From a virus, in IMG/VR virus record IMGVR_UViG_3300023184_000628, positions 1 through 20,166 of that record: a stretch of DNA of 20,166 nucleotides. One strand, given 5' to 3'. Position 1 is the stretch's first letter. Each line of letters starts with the position of its first letter. Below the pieces are notes generated by a model that was given only the letters and a program-made list of their open reading frames with translations, did no database searches and was not told the origin of the DNA. Made by a program: the position numbers and the translations under genes. Shown here piece after piece: positions 13,601-20,166 of this stretch.

Positions 13601-15762
13601 TTGTCAGCTCCACCAGCAGCTGTCATAACCATAACGTTTCCATTAGGTCCCCAGAGAAGCGTAAAGAACTCGCTATCTGCTTCAACAGATGCTGTAACTG
13701 GGACAATTCCATCGATTTGTTCAATTACTGATTTAAGAGTTGGTCCATCAAGAGGTATAACAGGAGGAGGAGTAGGGGAACCTAGATCACTAATAACTGT
13801 CTCATTACGAACCCAGCTTTTGTCTATTCTGCTATACGCCATAGGATCAGTAGATGTTGAACTTGCAGGCACGAGAGCAATAAGGTCAAGAACAGCGCCT
13901 GGGTCATCATTAGCTACTATCGCAAAAAATATTGGCTGAACATCGCTATTAGTAGGAGTCATTTCACGCGACTCTCCAGCTACATCAGGAACTTTATCTG
14001 CTATTTCTTCTGAAGCGTCTACAGCTGCTATTAAGCCGCTTGCACGAAGTAATGGTTGAAAGTAGACTTTGTTAGGGTAGTAGTACTGGCCATTAGAGCC
14101 TTTAACTTTCTTGTTTAAGAATTTCGACAAGAGAGGATCCTTATAAGGATCAGTTATTAGTTTAGTTCCAGTTAATTTCTCAAGTTCTTTAAGTGCGTCT
14201 GTTTTCTTAATTTCCGGCACTTGATCTTTGCCAGTAACAACTTTTAGTTTCCTGGCTTCAGGCATCTTGCCAACTTCAACCTTTTGCGGCACGGGGAGAC
14301 TTTCAGTAAAACCATCGCGCATACTTTTTACGTGACCAGGAAAATCATAGAGAACTTGTGCAAGATCTTCAGGACCAAGTCTTGGCAAAGTACCAGGTAT
14401 CTTAGCGTCAGGACGGTCAATAGGAGCGCGAGGCTCACCAAGAATACCTGAAACGTCTAAAGGAGTAACATTTTTTACGTCGTTAAGAGACGGAGTGTAC
14501 GCGTCAGCTGGCTCAACTGCAGAACCTGGGACGCTAACTTCTGTACCAGTATTAAGACGTACACGAATAGTACCATCAACAGGATTAGTTCCAACAATCT
14601 TTCCACTACCTCTTGAAGCATCTCCACCAACAACAACGCTAGAGCCAGACTTAGCGAATCTTCCAGTCTTGTCACGAACTTGAACTTGAGCATTCTTTGC
14701 GCGTTCTTCAGGCGTATAGTTGCCATCACCTGGAGCTGCTGGAGCAGGAGAAGGCGCAGCGCCAGCTGCTGTAACAATTCTGTCAATAAATTCCATGTCA
14801 ATACCAGCAGCAGCATTAAGCATCATCATAGCTTCGTCGTAATTTACATCAAACAATGATACGCGCGCATTGGGATCTTCTTGGAAACAAGCAGAAAGAA
14901 ATAACGCAGACTCTGTATCGATTTCAACGTGAGTCACATCTGCAGAACCAAAATTATTATCAAGTTCTGCATCGTAGCTAGCAAGATCGTTATATACTCC
15001 TGGAAGATTATTCCAGAAACCAGCATCCCAAACAGAAACTGTAAGGTTCTCGTCTATTTTATAAAGACGATCAATGCCAGAGCCATCCATGTGCATGCGC
15101 GCAATGAACTCTGAAGAAGTATCATTAGAAAAACTATCTACGTCTGCGTCATATTTATTAGTAGCGTACACAGAATTATCTTCTATGTATGAGTTATCAG
15201 CGTACCCGTCAGCTTTTATTGCTTTATTCTTTTCACGCTCTACTATTTGTTGCGCCCATTTCCATGCGGTGTCGCCACCCCAGAGAGCCCACGCAATACG
15301 CCCATTTGACGGAAAGTTGTCCTCACCTGGGCGGTAGCCTTTCGCCTTCTTATCGACTTCATGACGAGGAAAATACTTCGCAATATGCCTAACTTTTTCG
15401 ATACCAATTTGACCACCCTTAGCTAACCTGCGTGCAGTGTTGATTCCAACAGAAGTTCCACCACGGTTATGCTCATTGTGCCAAGCAAGACCGCGTTCAG
15501 CCTCACTCTGGGCACCTTTAGGTATAGTGTACATACGACCAGCAGAGGCAACAATGCTTACATCAAGAGTAGTCAACGCTGCGCGTGCTAGGTCAGTAAC
15601 AGTTTCATCAACAGTAACACTAGAAAAGTCCCACGCTGCGGAAGCTAGTAATGACGACAAGCTACCCTGAGAAATAGTGACGTTACTTTCAACGTCTACA
15701 ATGACCGCATCATTCTCATGAGAAAAAAGAATATGTGAACCATTCTTTCCAACTATTTCCAT
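10639..15762 (-). CDS. Giant capsid maturation protease polyprotein (1707 residues)
   Basis: The ATG at 15762 directly follows the previous stop (TAAATG). Domains in order: residues about 75-170, a small conserved module (RGGTSVGINTARRLAKGG, RHEVDKKAKGYRPGE, GRIAWALWGGDTAWKWA); about 382-417, a KOW/SH3-like patch; 713-800 and 863-940, two copies of a Trp/Cys module (KIRW, DW-x-RC-x-RHL, GPRAKGYC, LRHK). Then about 985-1150 is the prohead protease domain with likely catalytic His1031 (KTDEGHNGS) and Ser1079 (RGVSADLD). About 1175-1340 is the actinophage region PPSDWF, YGHIAAWHVDHIGMSYG, GEDSYGIWVSGALRPGTSPEQ, LELVAVCQVNVPGFP. About 1449-1497 is a helical module (GRAKPGKRAAVRRHIIKMARKHG), and the C-terminus is helical. 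Related proteases are usually several hundred residues, so this chain is unusually long. It should cleave capsid precursors inside the prohead, and probably itself. Confidence 0.85.
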   Translation of the reverse strand: MEIVGKNGSHILFSHENDAVIVDVESNVTISQGSLSSLLASAAWDFSSVTVDETVTDLARAALTTLDVSIVASAGRMYTIPKGAQSEAERGLAWHNEHNRGGTSVGINTARRLAKGGQIGIEKVRHIAKYFPRHEVDKKAKGYRPGEDNFPSNGRIAWALWGGDTAWKWAQQIVEREKNKAIKADGYADNSYIEDNSVYATNKYDADVDSFSNDTSSEFIARMHMDGSGIDRLYKIDENLTVSVWDAGFWNNLPGVYNDLASYDAELDNNFGSADVTHVEIDTESALFLSACFQEDPNARVSLFDVNYDEAMMMLNAAAGIDMEFIDRIVTAAGAAPSPAPAAPGDGNYTPEERAKNAQVQVRDKTGRFAKSGSSVVVGGDASRGSGKIVGTNPVDGTIRVRLNTGTEVSVPGSAVEPADAYTPSLNDVKNVTPLDVSGILGEPRAPIDRPDAKIPGTLPRLGPEDLAQVLYDFPGHVKSMRDGFTESLPVPQKVEVGKMPEARKLKVVTGKDQVPEIKKTDALKELEKLTGTKLITDPYKDPLLSKFLNKKVKGSNGQYYYPNKVYFQPLLRASGLIAAVDASEEIADKVPDVAGESREMTPTNSDVQPIFFAIVANDDPGAVLDLIALVPASSTSTDPMAYSRIDKSWVRNETVISDLGSPTPPPVIPLDGPTLKSVIEQIDGIVPVTASVEADSEFFTLLWGPNGNVMVMTAAGGADKNRGNAETLRRYWTRGKGAAKIRWGTKGDWSRCVRHLAKYLGPRAKGYCQLRHKDALGFYTSTHAKRDRARNNSVEEFIMETPFDPLTMKPFTEVTKEDMDMPIDAIYITYDDLYDHEWEPEEHIVRLLEDDELMAQECDHGMTAAGGADKNRGNAETLRKYWTVGKGGLKIRWNTPGDWTRCYRHLKKYMGPRAKGYCSLRHKETTGMWPGDSRNPGMKNNSAFAVDGILSYRETLDASILSAKAQSARRRVLTASGEEDTLVSGYQFSIPLVLPEGVESGDGRQFDKGSIEIRELPLPLMWQIKTDEGHNGSVVVGRIDSMERTEKGIGNARGVFDSGAYGKEAERLVREGFIRGVSADLDQFEANEEDNKKDNELEQDSGKIENEKLVISHARVMAVTLVPKPAFQECQIYLVNDENKEDTVIPDGTYVDEMDPVEASALVACGLVAGSIPVVPPSDWFSNPELKKATPLTVDDSGRVYGHIAAWHVDHIGMSYGTKPPRSKSKYAFFHTGVVRTDAGTDVPVGQLTLAGGHASLEASASEAVRHYDDTASAIADVHAGEDSYGIWVSGALRPGTSPEQIRALRASAPSGDWRPIKGNLELVAVCQVNVPGFPIARARVASGAVMALVAAGANVLARMKSDPVTELAARIEKLEQLENAQLSAKADAARARFSEVIENKAIELSIQADALYERIHGEPRYDDAFASLSRPRREKLAREGKALPDGSFPITSAEGVKDAIQAYGRAKPGKRAAVRRHIIKMARKHGVSDVVPEEWKTLSTEIIDEDIKDLRSRVASISLEIGDDLGKALAVEAQDKGIYTPKTQPRDEKGKFREVLARIKQDLGTSGSQDVMDQIAKTEKLNNAGNYVEAAASGAKLISIIDRLDANALNPDSIENIRSSARELGKVVANLPFSFGNENEKMRYSDLPPALKNLLDDMITRVEDKIGKKDADQATVDLKSFMRGGDYFTQQEISSQLSKLLRLLT
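12290..12815 (-). other. Prohead protease catalytic domain within the polyprotein
   Basis: Residues about 985-1158 of the 1707-residue chain. Order of motifs: QFSIPLVLPEG, RELPLPLMWQIKTDEGHNGS with the likely catalytic His1031, VVVGRIDSMERTEKG, GVFDSGAYGKEAERLVREGF, RGVSADLDQFEA with the likely nucleophile Ser1079, ISHARVMAVTLVPKPAFQECQI. This is the herpesvirus-assemblin-like fold of phage maturation proteases (HK97 gp4 type, MEROPS family U35/S78). Between the serine and the final strands is an Asp/Lys/Glu-rich insertion. Confidence 0.85.
12930..13630 (-). repeat. Duplicated Trp/Cys module with 53-bp identical ends
   Basis: Bases 13124-13176 and 13574-13626 are identical over 53 positions, 450 bases (150 codons) apart and in the same frame. 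They encode the start of each module copy (MTAAGGADKNRGNAETLR). The remainder of the two copies (residues 731-800 and 881-940) is similar in protein (KIRW, PGDW or KGDW, RC-x-RHL-x-KY, GPRAKGYC, LRHK) but clearly diverged in DNA. Identity limited to one end suggests local gene conversion or strong selection on that segment. Confidence 0.85.
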
Positions 15763-16374
15763 TTACTTATTCCCCGTCTTATCATTCGCTGGCGCTCCAG
15801 CGCTTTCTTGCGTTCCAAAAACTATAGGTCCAACGTACCCTTCTGATTCTTTACCATCAATGTAATCAACTAACCATCCATTTGGACCATTAGGATCAAC
15901 GCTGCCAAGCGCAGCAAAAATAAGTTCAGTCATTCCAGGAGCATCTACTTCTGCGTCAGGGTCACCATTTGAAAGCTGGTCTGCTAGATCAGGATAGTCA
16001 ATAAGTACTTGATACATATCATCGTACCGTGAAGCAACAACAGCACTCATAGCAGCGCCATTGCTTTCTTGCATAGATCTTTCCATTGCAAGCTTTTCAC
16101 TTTTTATTGCTATCTTTTTACTGCTTTCTTCTATTGACTTAGAAAACATAAAGTAACCTAAACCAAACGTAGCAATGCGTAGATAATCGTCAACAGTCAG
16201 ACTACTTTTATCTGAGGTAACACGCGAAAGAATCTCTTCTACTCTACGAGAAGAATCAAACATTGGCTTCTTGTCATCAAGGAAAACATAGCTAAAACCA
16301 GAATCATCTGCCATGACAGAAAACACATGCATATCGTTATTGCTAGTGTCGTAAGCTCTTATAACCTTTATCAT
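15763..16374 (-). CDS. Hypothetical 203-residue protein
   Basis: I do not recognise this protein. It starts at ATG 16374 with AAGGAG about ten bases upstream, 14 bases after the stop of the large preceding gene, and ends immediately before the start of the protease polyprotein, so it belongs to the same operon. Residues 1-50 look like beta strands (MIKVIRAYDT, MHVFSVMADD, FSYVFLDD). About 75-125 is helical with a Ser/Lys/Glu-rich coiled-coil-like segment, and about 140-175 is another helical region rich in Asp and Pro. The C-terminus is Gly/Pro/Ala-rich and looks disordered. No signal peptide is present; the short hydrophobic FGLGYFMF near residue 90 is too short for a membrane span. Its position suggests a head-assembly role. 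Confidence 0.75.
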   Translation of the reverse strand: MIKVIRAYDTSNNDMHVFSVMADDSGFSYVFLDDKKPMFDSSRRVEEILSRVTSDKSSLTVDDYLRIATFGLGYFMFSKSIEESSKKIAIKSEKLAMERSMQESNGAAMSAVVASRYDDMYQVLIDYPDLADQLSNGDPDAEVDAPGMTELIFAALGSVDPNGPNGWLVDYIDGKESEGYVGPIVFGTQESAGAPANDKTGNK

Positions 16375-16388
16375 TGCGTATTGTCTCC

Positions 16389-19300
16389 TTAGCGCCAGAA
16401 TCGATTATTTAACATTGAGAGAAACTCTTCATGGTAACTGCCATTTACTTTAAGCATTTCATCTAGACGATTGTTAATTACGTCTCTAAAAGCGTTAATA
16501 CTTCCCCATTTAGCGATAATTCTATCAAGCTCTGGTCCTGTAGGGAACTTCTCTTCTTTCATTAAACTTTCTCTTAGACTATCAGCTTCATTTCTAAACA
16601 TAGCTAGAAGCTCATCTTCTTTTAATCTACGAGTAAGCGCTGGCATTGTCATTGTATAAATGGTTTCTCCTTGACCTGTAAGAAGACGTGTTATGTGAAT
16701 AGTGTCTGCATTCATCGTATTTAACATAGCAATAGCGTGATCAATAGGAAGAATATGGACCTTACTTGGATCAGTACCATCTAGAGCTAAAAGAACGTTA
16801 CCATTATGGCGATCTGCATTTGATAGAAGAAGATCTAACAAAACCATTCTAATGGCTTCTTCAGGAGAACTAAGCTTATCAATAAGAGTATCACTATTTA
16901 CGCTAACTACGCTTCCGTCTGAAGCAACTAGATCATTTAGTTCCTCAAAAACTGAAGAAGCTAGCACTGGCTTCTCAATCAAAGGACCAACACTTCCTGC
17001 CATTTGCATAATTACAATGTCGCTATTATTACTATTTTGGCGAGTCTCGTACGCTCCAATCATGCCAAGACCATTAACTAAAACACCAGCGGATGCTTCT
17101 ATAGCAACTGCGTCTAATCCGTAATGACTTGCTCCCTCATCAAATTTTACGTAAAAAATCTGTCCAGAAGCATCATGCACTGCCTTGTACGTCATGTTCT
17201 GACCCGACTCCGCGTAGCTTAATGGCCTAATAGTAAAGCCACTAACAGCGTCATCTTGAATATCCTCAGGAGAAGCTTCTGACAAAACGTTTCCAACTCC
17301 GAAGTCATTAGAGCCAAGACTAGGATTATCAGCGCGGTACTCTTCTCTTAACACGTTTCGTAATTTAATAACATCTTCAAAAGGCATAACTCTACTACTA
17401 TCGAGTAACTGTTTAGCAGTATAGTTATTAAGAGCATTCTTAGCTGCTGGAGACAAAGCTGCTAGGGATCTATTATTTTGAAGTACGTCACGTATTTCTG
17501 CAAGATAAGGACGAAGAGCTTCATTGTTATCAAAGAAGTCGTTACTATTCATTTTCATAACAAGTTCTCTGCTTACATTTGCCTTATTTACTTTATTTTC
17601 TACTCTGTCACGAGCACGACGCATTTGATCATAGTTAGCGGCCTGCACTTGCTCTACAGCAGCCGGGTCTAAGCGCTTTACACCGTTCCAACTGTTGTCT
17701 GTCATGAACTTTTTACCTACCCATGACTTAGCGTCAGGGTACCAGCCAACAAGAGCAAATTCCATAGGAGTAGGAACCTTATTAGCATCTAGAGTACCAT
17801 CAGGTCTTTCAGCTTCTTTAATTCGCGAGATTAGATTATCAAGGTGCGCAAGAACTTGAGGATTTGATTCCATATTGCGCATACGACCTATTTTACGTAA
17901 TAAACTAGTACTAAATAGTTCAGATGAGTCCCAGTTAAATCCGTTAAGAGCCCAGACAAACGCTCCCTCAAAGTTACTCCCGCCAGCAGCCATAACGTGA
18001 ATCTCTTTCACGCCATTAGCGATATACCAGTCTTCCATGTACCTGTTGTACGAGAATGCAAAGCCAGACTTCTTGTTTGCTGTGTTCATTCTCATGTAAG
18101 AGTTCTTAACTTGCCACTCGAAAGAAGTAGTACCATCGAGGTTATACACTTTTTTCCCAACAATATTTCTTTCTACTGTTCCTGCCTTGACTCCGTTTTT
18201 ATCATTAATATCTATTGAAATTGAAATGAGTACCTTAGCAGTACCGTTTTCTATTTCTTCAGGAGTGCCATTAACATGAGTGCTAAGAGCAGTCTTCTTT
18301 AAAGTGTAGCCCTTTCCAAATGAAACACCATCACGTACGCCAAAAGCGTCTGCAATAAGCGTATCGACAAGCTCTTTAGTTTTTTTATTGTTATCAACAA
18401 GATCTTGTAATTGCTCTGGAGAAAGACTATCGTTTCTTCTACCATTTGCGTACTCTTCGTTAGCAGTGTACTGATCTAGAATTGCTTTCTTTACACTAGC
18501 AAGTGTAGCTCTGTCAGTTCCAGCTCGTGCAATTTCAGATGCTCTGGCGCCCCATGCTTGGAAATCTTTTTGCACAGCATCAGCATTTACGTAAGGGAGC
18601 ACGTCTTGTGGTGTATCTCCAAGACTAGCTACGCCAGGGACGTTTCCTTCACTAGCGACAGGCGCAGGATTGACAATAGGAGCATTCACTCTTTGAGCAA
18701 TATCTGGTATGAAGCGTGGAGTTGCTGCAGGGGCAGGCATGGCTGGCACAACAGGAGCAGCGTTATCAGTAACGCGTACTTTCACTGCTGATCTAACAGC
18801 TACTTTTCCATCGTCAAAACGAATTCTTACATATGGTATTCTTTGCCCAGTTCGACTATCAATGTTTTGCACGCTTATAACTGTCCCAAGCTTACCATCA
18901 GAATTAGCTCGTACACGAGTTCCGGCTCCCATAACTCTTCCGTCTAAAGAAAGAACAGTATTATTTGGTGAGTAGCCTGGTATTTCTGGTCCAGGGTACG
19001 TTAATGCAGGAGCCGCAGGAGCCGCAGGAGCCACGACAACGTTAGGCTCAGGTTTAAGTTCAGGAGTTGGTGCAGGTTCAATGGTAGGAACTTCAGGTAC
19101 AGCAGTGTCTACTGGTTTATCTGACTCTGAAAAGTCATTTGACTCTTTATTAAGCATATCAATAATATTGTTAGTGTTAACTCCTAGATACTGAAGAGCA
19201 TCGCGGACAGCCTCTACAGGGACTTCGTATGTATTGAGATCATTAAACGCTAGATACGCAGCACCAGAACCATCAGTAACACTTATAAGAACTTGTTCTA

Positions 19301-20166
19301 TAAGATCAGCTTCATTAAACATATGAGCAAGATACTCTGGATTATCAGTATAGCCATCAGCATCTAGTTTCAACTGAGAAGGTACATAGTGATTAGAATC
19401 AATAACATAGTAGTCTGGATTATTAAAATCAACTGGTATATTTTCAATTAAAGAACCAGGAAGCTTATCGTCCAAGTTGTACGCTTTGTTATCGCGCGAA
19501 ACAGATACTGAAGTATCTCCGATAGGAGTAGCATCAATTATTTGACGAATCTCCGCTGTAATATCATCAACAAGTTTAGCTTCCTCTGGTGAAGGAACTC
19601 CACCTTGTGCCTCAATAAGACGATCAAGGTTGTTGTTATTACCATTTACAGAGTCGTAAATGTTCGCAATAACACGATTAGGATCCATGCCAGCTTCCCA
19701 TATAGCGTTATACAACGCTCCAGCAGGTACATACTCTTCTCCAGCATTAAATTCTAAACGACCAGCGCCTGAAGGCGTACCAATACTTACTTGCGGTATA
19801 TCAACGTTGTTACCGAGATCTTCAGCAGAAGGAATATCTCCAGAGTCATCTACGTTAGCGTTTAGAATTTCACTAATAGCTGAGTCAGACGAATTACCAA
19901 TAAGAGCTTCACTAAACGCTGCTACTAGATCTTGAGGAGTAAACTTTGTTGCAAGACGCTTAGGGTCATCAGTGAAGTCAGTGCTTGTCTCGTCAACACG
20001 CCCGTCTGGTTCATATTCAGCAGTGCGGAGTTGAAACGCGGTTGTTGGCGCATCAAAGTTATTGAACAAGGCTGGCGCTTCTGGATTAGAAGGGCTAGGT
20101 GTCTTAGGTGGAGTTCCACCTGATGGAGGAGTTGGTGGCTCGCCTGGGGCGTCGCCGGTGACAGGA
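16389..20166 (-). CDS. Multidomain head-proximal protein with GNAT-like and PI3/4-kinase-like domains (5' end missing)
   Basis: The frame is open to the window edge. The TTG at 20069 has no ribosome site and is preceded in frame by a Pro-rich linker (PSGGTPPKTPSPSNPEAPA), so the real start is outside. Numbering from that TTG: about 15-150 and 225-315 are two diverged repeats; 316-372 is a Pro/Ala linker; 379-433 is a KOW/SH3-like patch; about 590-720 is GNAT-like (SGFAFSYNRYMEDWYIANGVKEIHVM, split here for length, then FVWALNGFNWD). About 945-1150 is kinase-like with Lys975 (YVKF), Glu991, hinge DIVIMQMAG, catalytic loop NADRHNGN (Asp1086, Asn1091) and metal-site Asp1110 in PIDHA. The DRH-x-x-N loop is the PI3/4-kinase and HipA signature. 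It lies where portal or MuF-type minor head genes usually sit. An injected effector or head protein is inferred. Confidence 0.75.
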   Translation of the reverse strand, partial: PVTGDAPGEPPTPPSGGTPPKTPSPSNPEAPALFNNFDAPTTAFQLRTAEYEPDGRVDETSTDFTDDPKRLATKFTPQDLVAAFSEALIGNSSDSAISEILNANVDDSGDIPSAEDLGNNVDIPQVSIGTPSGAGRLEFNAGEEYVPAGALYNAIWEAGMDPNRVIANIYDSVNGNNNNLDRLIEAQGGVPSPEEAKLVDDITAEIRQIIDATPIGDTSVSVSRDNKAYNLDDKLPGSLIENIPVDFNNPDYYVIDSNHYVPSQLKLDADGYTDNPEYLAHMFNEADLIEQVLISVTDGSGAAYLAFNDLNTYEVPVEAVRDALQYLGVNTNNIIDMLNKESNDFSESDKPVDTAVPEVPTIEPAPTPELKPEPNVVVAPAAPAAPALTYPGPEIPGYSPNNTVLSLDGRVMGAGTRVRANSDGKLGTVISVQNIDSRTGQRIPYVRIRFDDGKVAVRSAVKVRVTDNAAPVVPAMPAPAATPRFIPDIAQRVNAPIVNPAPVASEGNVPGVASLGDTPQDVLPYVNADAVQKDFQAWGARASEIARAGTDRATLASVKKAILDQYTANEEYANGRRNDSLSPEQLQDLVDNNKKTKELVDTLIADAFGVRDGVSFGKGYTLKKTALSTHVNGTPEEIENGTAKVLISISIDINDKNGVKAGTVERNIVGKKVYNLDGTTSFEWQVKNSYMRMNTANKKSGFAFSYNRYMEDWYIANGVKEIHVMAAGGSNFEGAFVWALNGFNWDSSELFSTSLLRKIGRMRNMESNPQVLAHLDNLISRIKEAERPDGTLDANKVPTPMEFALVGWYPDAKSWVGKKFMTDNSWNGVKRLDPAAVEQVQAANYDQMRRARDRVENKVNKANVSRELVMKMNSNDFFDNNEALRPYLAEIRDVLQNNRSLAALSPAAKNALNNYTAKQLLDSSRVMPFEDVIKLRNVLREEYRADNPSLGSNDFGVGNVLSEASPEDIQDDAVSGFTIRPLSYAESGQNMTYKAVHDASGQIFYVKFDEGASHYGLDAVAIEASAGVLVNGLGMIGAYETRQNSNNSDIVIMQMAGSVGPLIEKPVLASSVFEELNDLVASDGSVVSVNSDTLIDKLSSPEEAIRMVLLDLLLSNADRHNGNVLLALDGTDPSKVHILPIDHAIAMLNTMNADTIHITRLLTGQGETIYTMTMPALTRRLKEDELLAMFRNEADSLRESLMKEEKFPTGPELDRIIAKWGSINAFRDVINNRLDEMLKVNGSYHEEFLSMLNNRFWR
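16620..17235 (-). other. PI3/4-kinase/HipA-like phosphotransferase domain
   Basis: This is the C-terminal domain of the partial multidomain protein, roughly residues 945-1150. The order fits a kinase-like fold: a Gly/Tyr-containing first strand pair (SGQNMTYKAVHDASGQ), Lys975 on the third strand, Glu991 on the following helix, a hydrophobic hinge (DIVIMQMAG), helix MVLLDLLLSNADRHNGN carrying Asp1086 and Asn1091, then ILPIDHA with Asp1110. All residues expected for ATP and metal binding appear to be present, so activity is plausible. The substrate cannot be deduced. Confidence 0.65.
17880..18310 (-). other. GNAT-like acyltransferase region
   Basis: Roughly residues 590-730 of the partial multidomain protein. 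Beta strands (AKVLISISIDIND, GTVERNIVG, SFEWQVKNSYMRM) lead to KKSGFAFSYNRYMEDWY, resembling the acetyl-CoA-binding loop and helix of GNAT proteins, then VKEIHVMAAGG and FVWALNGFNW as the later strand and helix. The strict Q/R-x-x-G-x-G/A loop is degenerate here. The fold call is therefore tentative and activity uncertain. Confidence 0.45.

Noticed and set aside
14475-14816. Leu-rich minus-strand frame of 113 codons
   Set aside because: It overlaps the polyprotein gene in another frame and consists of hydrophobic low-complexity sequence typical of an out-of-frame shadow.
20067-20069. TTG as start of the multidomain protein
   Set aside because: No ribosome site is present and the same frame continues upstream as a Pro/Thr/Ser linker to the window edge, so it is an internal Leu codon.
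1-20166. tRNA, rRNA, integrase, transposase or attachment site
   Set aside because: None was visible on either strand while reading; small tRNAs in non-coding gaps were considered but all gaps are 135 bases or less and show no cloverleaf pattern.

Overview
This window is part of the virion-structure module of a large tailed phage or prophage. All convincing genes lie on the minus strand, so transcription runs from base 20166 towards base 1. Protein families point to an actinobacteriophage with a long flexible tail: an actinophage-type capsid maturation protease followed by a conserved 'PPSDWF...YGHIAAW...GALRP' region, an actinophage-type major capsid protein, an HK97 gp10-like protein, a frameshifted tail assembly chaperone pair and a tape measure protein. 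The DNA looks AT-rich by eye (not counted), with GGAG-type ribosome sites and several GTG or TTG starts. An actinobacterial host with low GC, such as a freshwater lineage, would fit, but that is inference. No integrase, tRNA, rRNA, CRISPR array or insertion sequence was seen.

Layout in transcription order. (1) 20166-16389: the C-terminal 1259 residues of a multidomain protein whose start lies outside the window. It has two diverged repeats, Pro-rich linkers, a KOW/SH3-like patch, a GNAT-like region and a PI3/4-kinase/HipA-like kinase domain. (2) 16374-15763: a 203-aa protein of unknown function. (3) 15762-10639: a 1707-aa polyprotein-like chain with a prohead protease domain in its middle and several small conserved modules, one present twice. 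(4) 10503-8455: the major capsid protein with a long acidic scaffold-like N-terminus. (5) 8351-7260: a second HK97-type capsid protein, perhaps the pentamer subunit. (6) 7202-6156: a probable major tail protein. (7) 6050-4662: a head-to-tail adaptor with extra beta domains. (8) 4550-4047 and 4047-3658: a tail-terminator-like protein and an HK97 gp10-like neck/tail protein. (9) 3585-2843: the tail assembly chaperone pair, joined by a predicted -1 frameshift. (10) 2821-1: the first 940 residues of the tape measure protein.

Together these genes would build the prohead, process it, join it to the tail and set tail length. The capsid, tail and adaptor genes are separated by gaps holding strong RNA hairpins, a usual way to set different expression levels in one transcript. 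Two 28-30 codon ORFs in intergenic gaps may be overlooked small genes.

The most unusual points are the kinase-like plus GNAT-like enzyme domains in the large head-proximal protein, the very long modular protease chain with its recurring L/V/M-T/V-A-A/S/C-G motif, and one beta module inserted in three different virion proteins.
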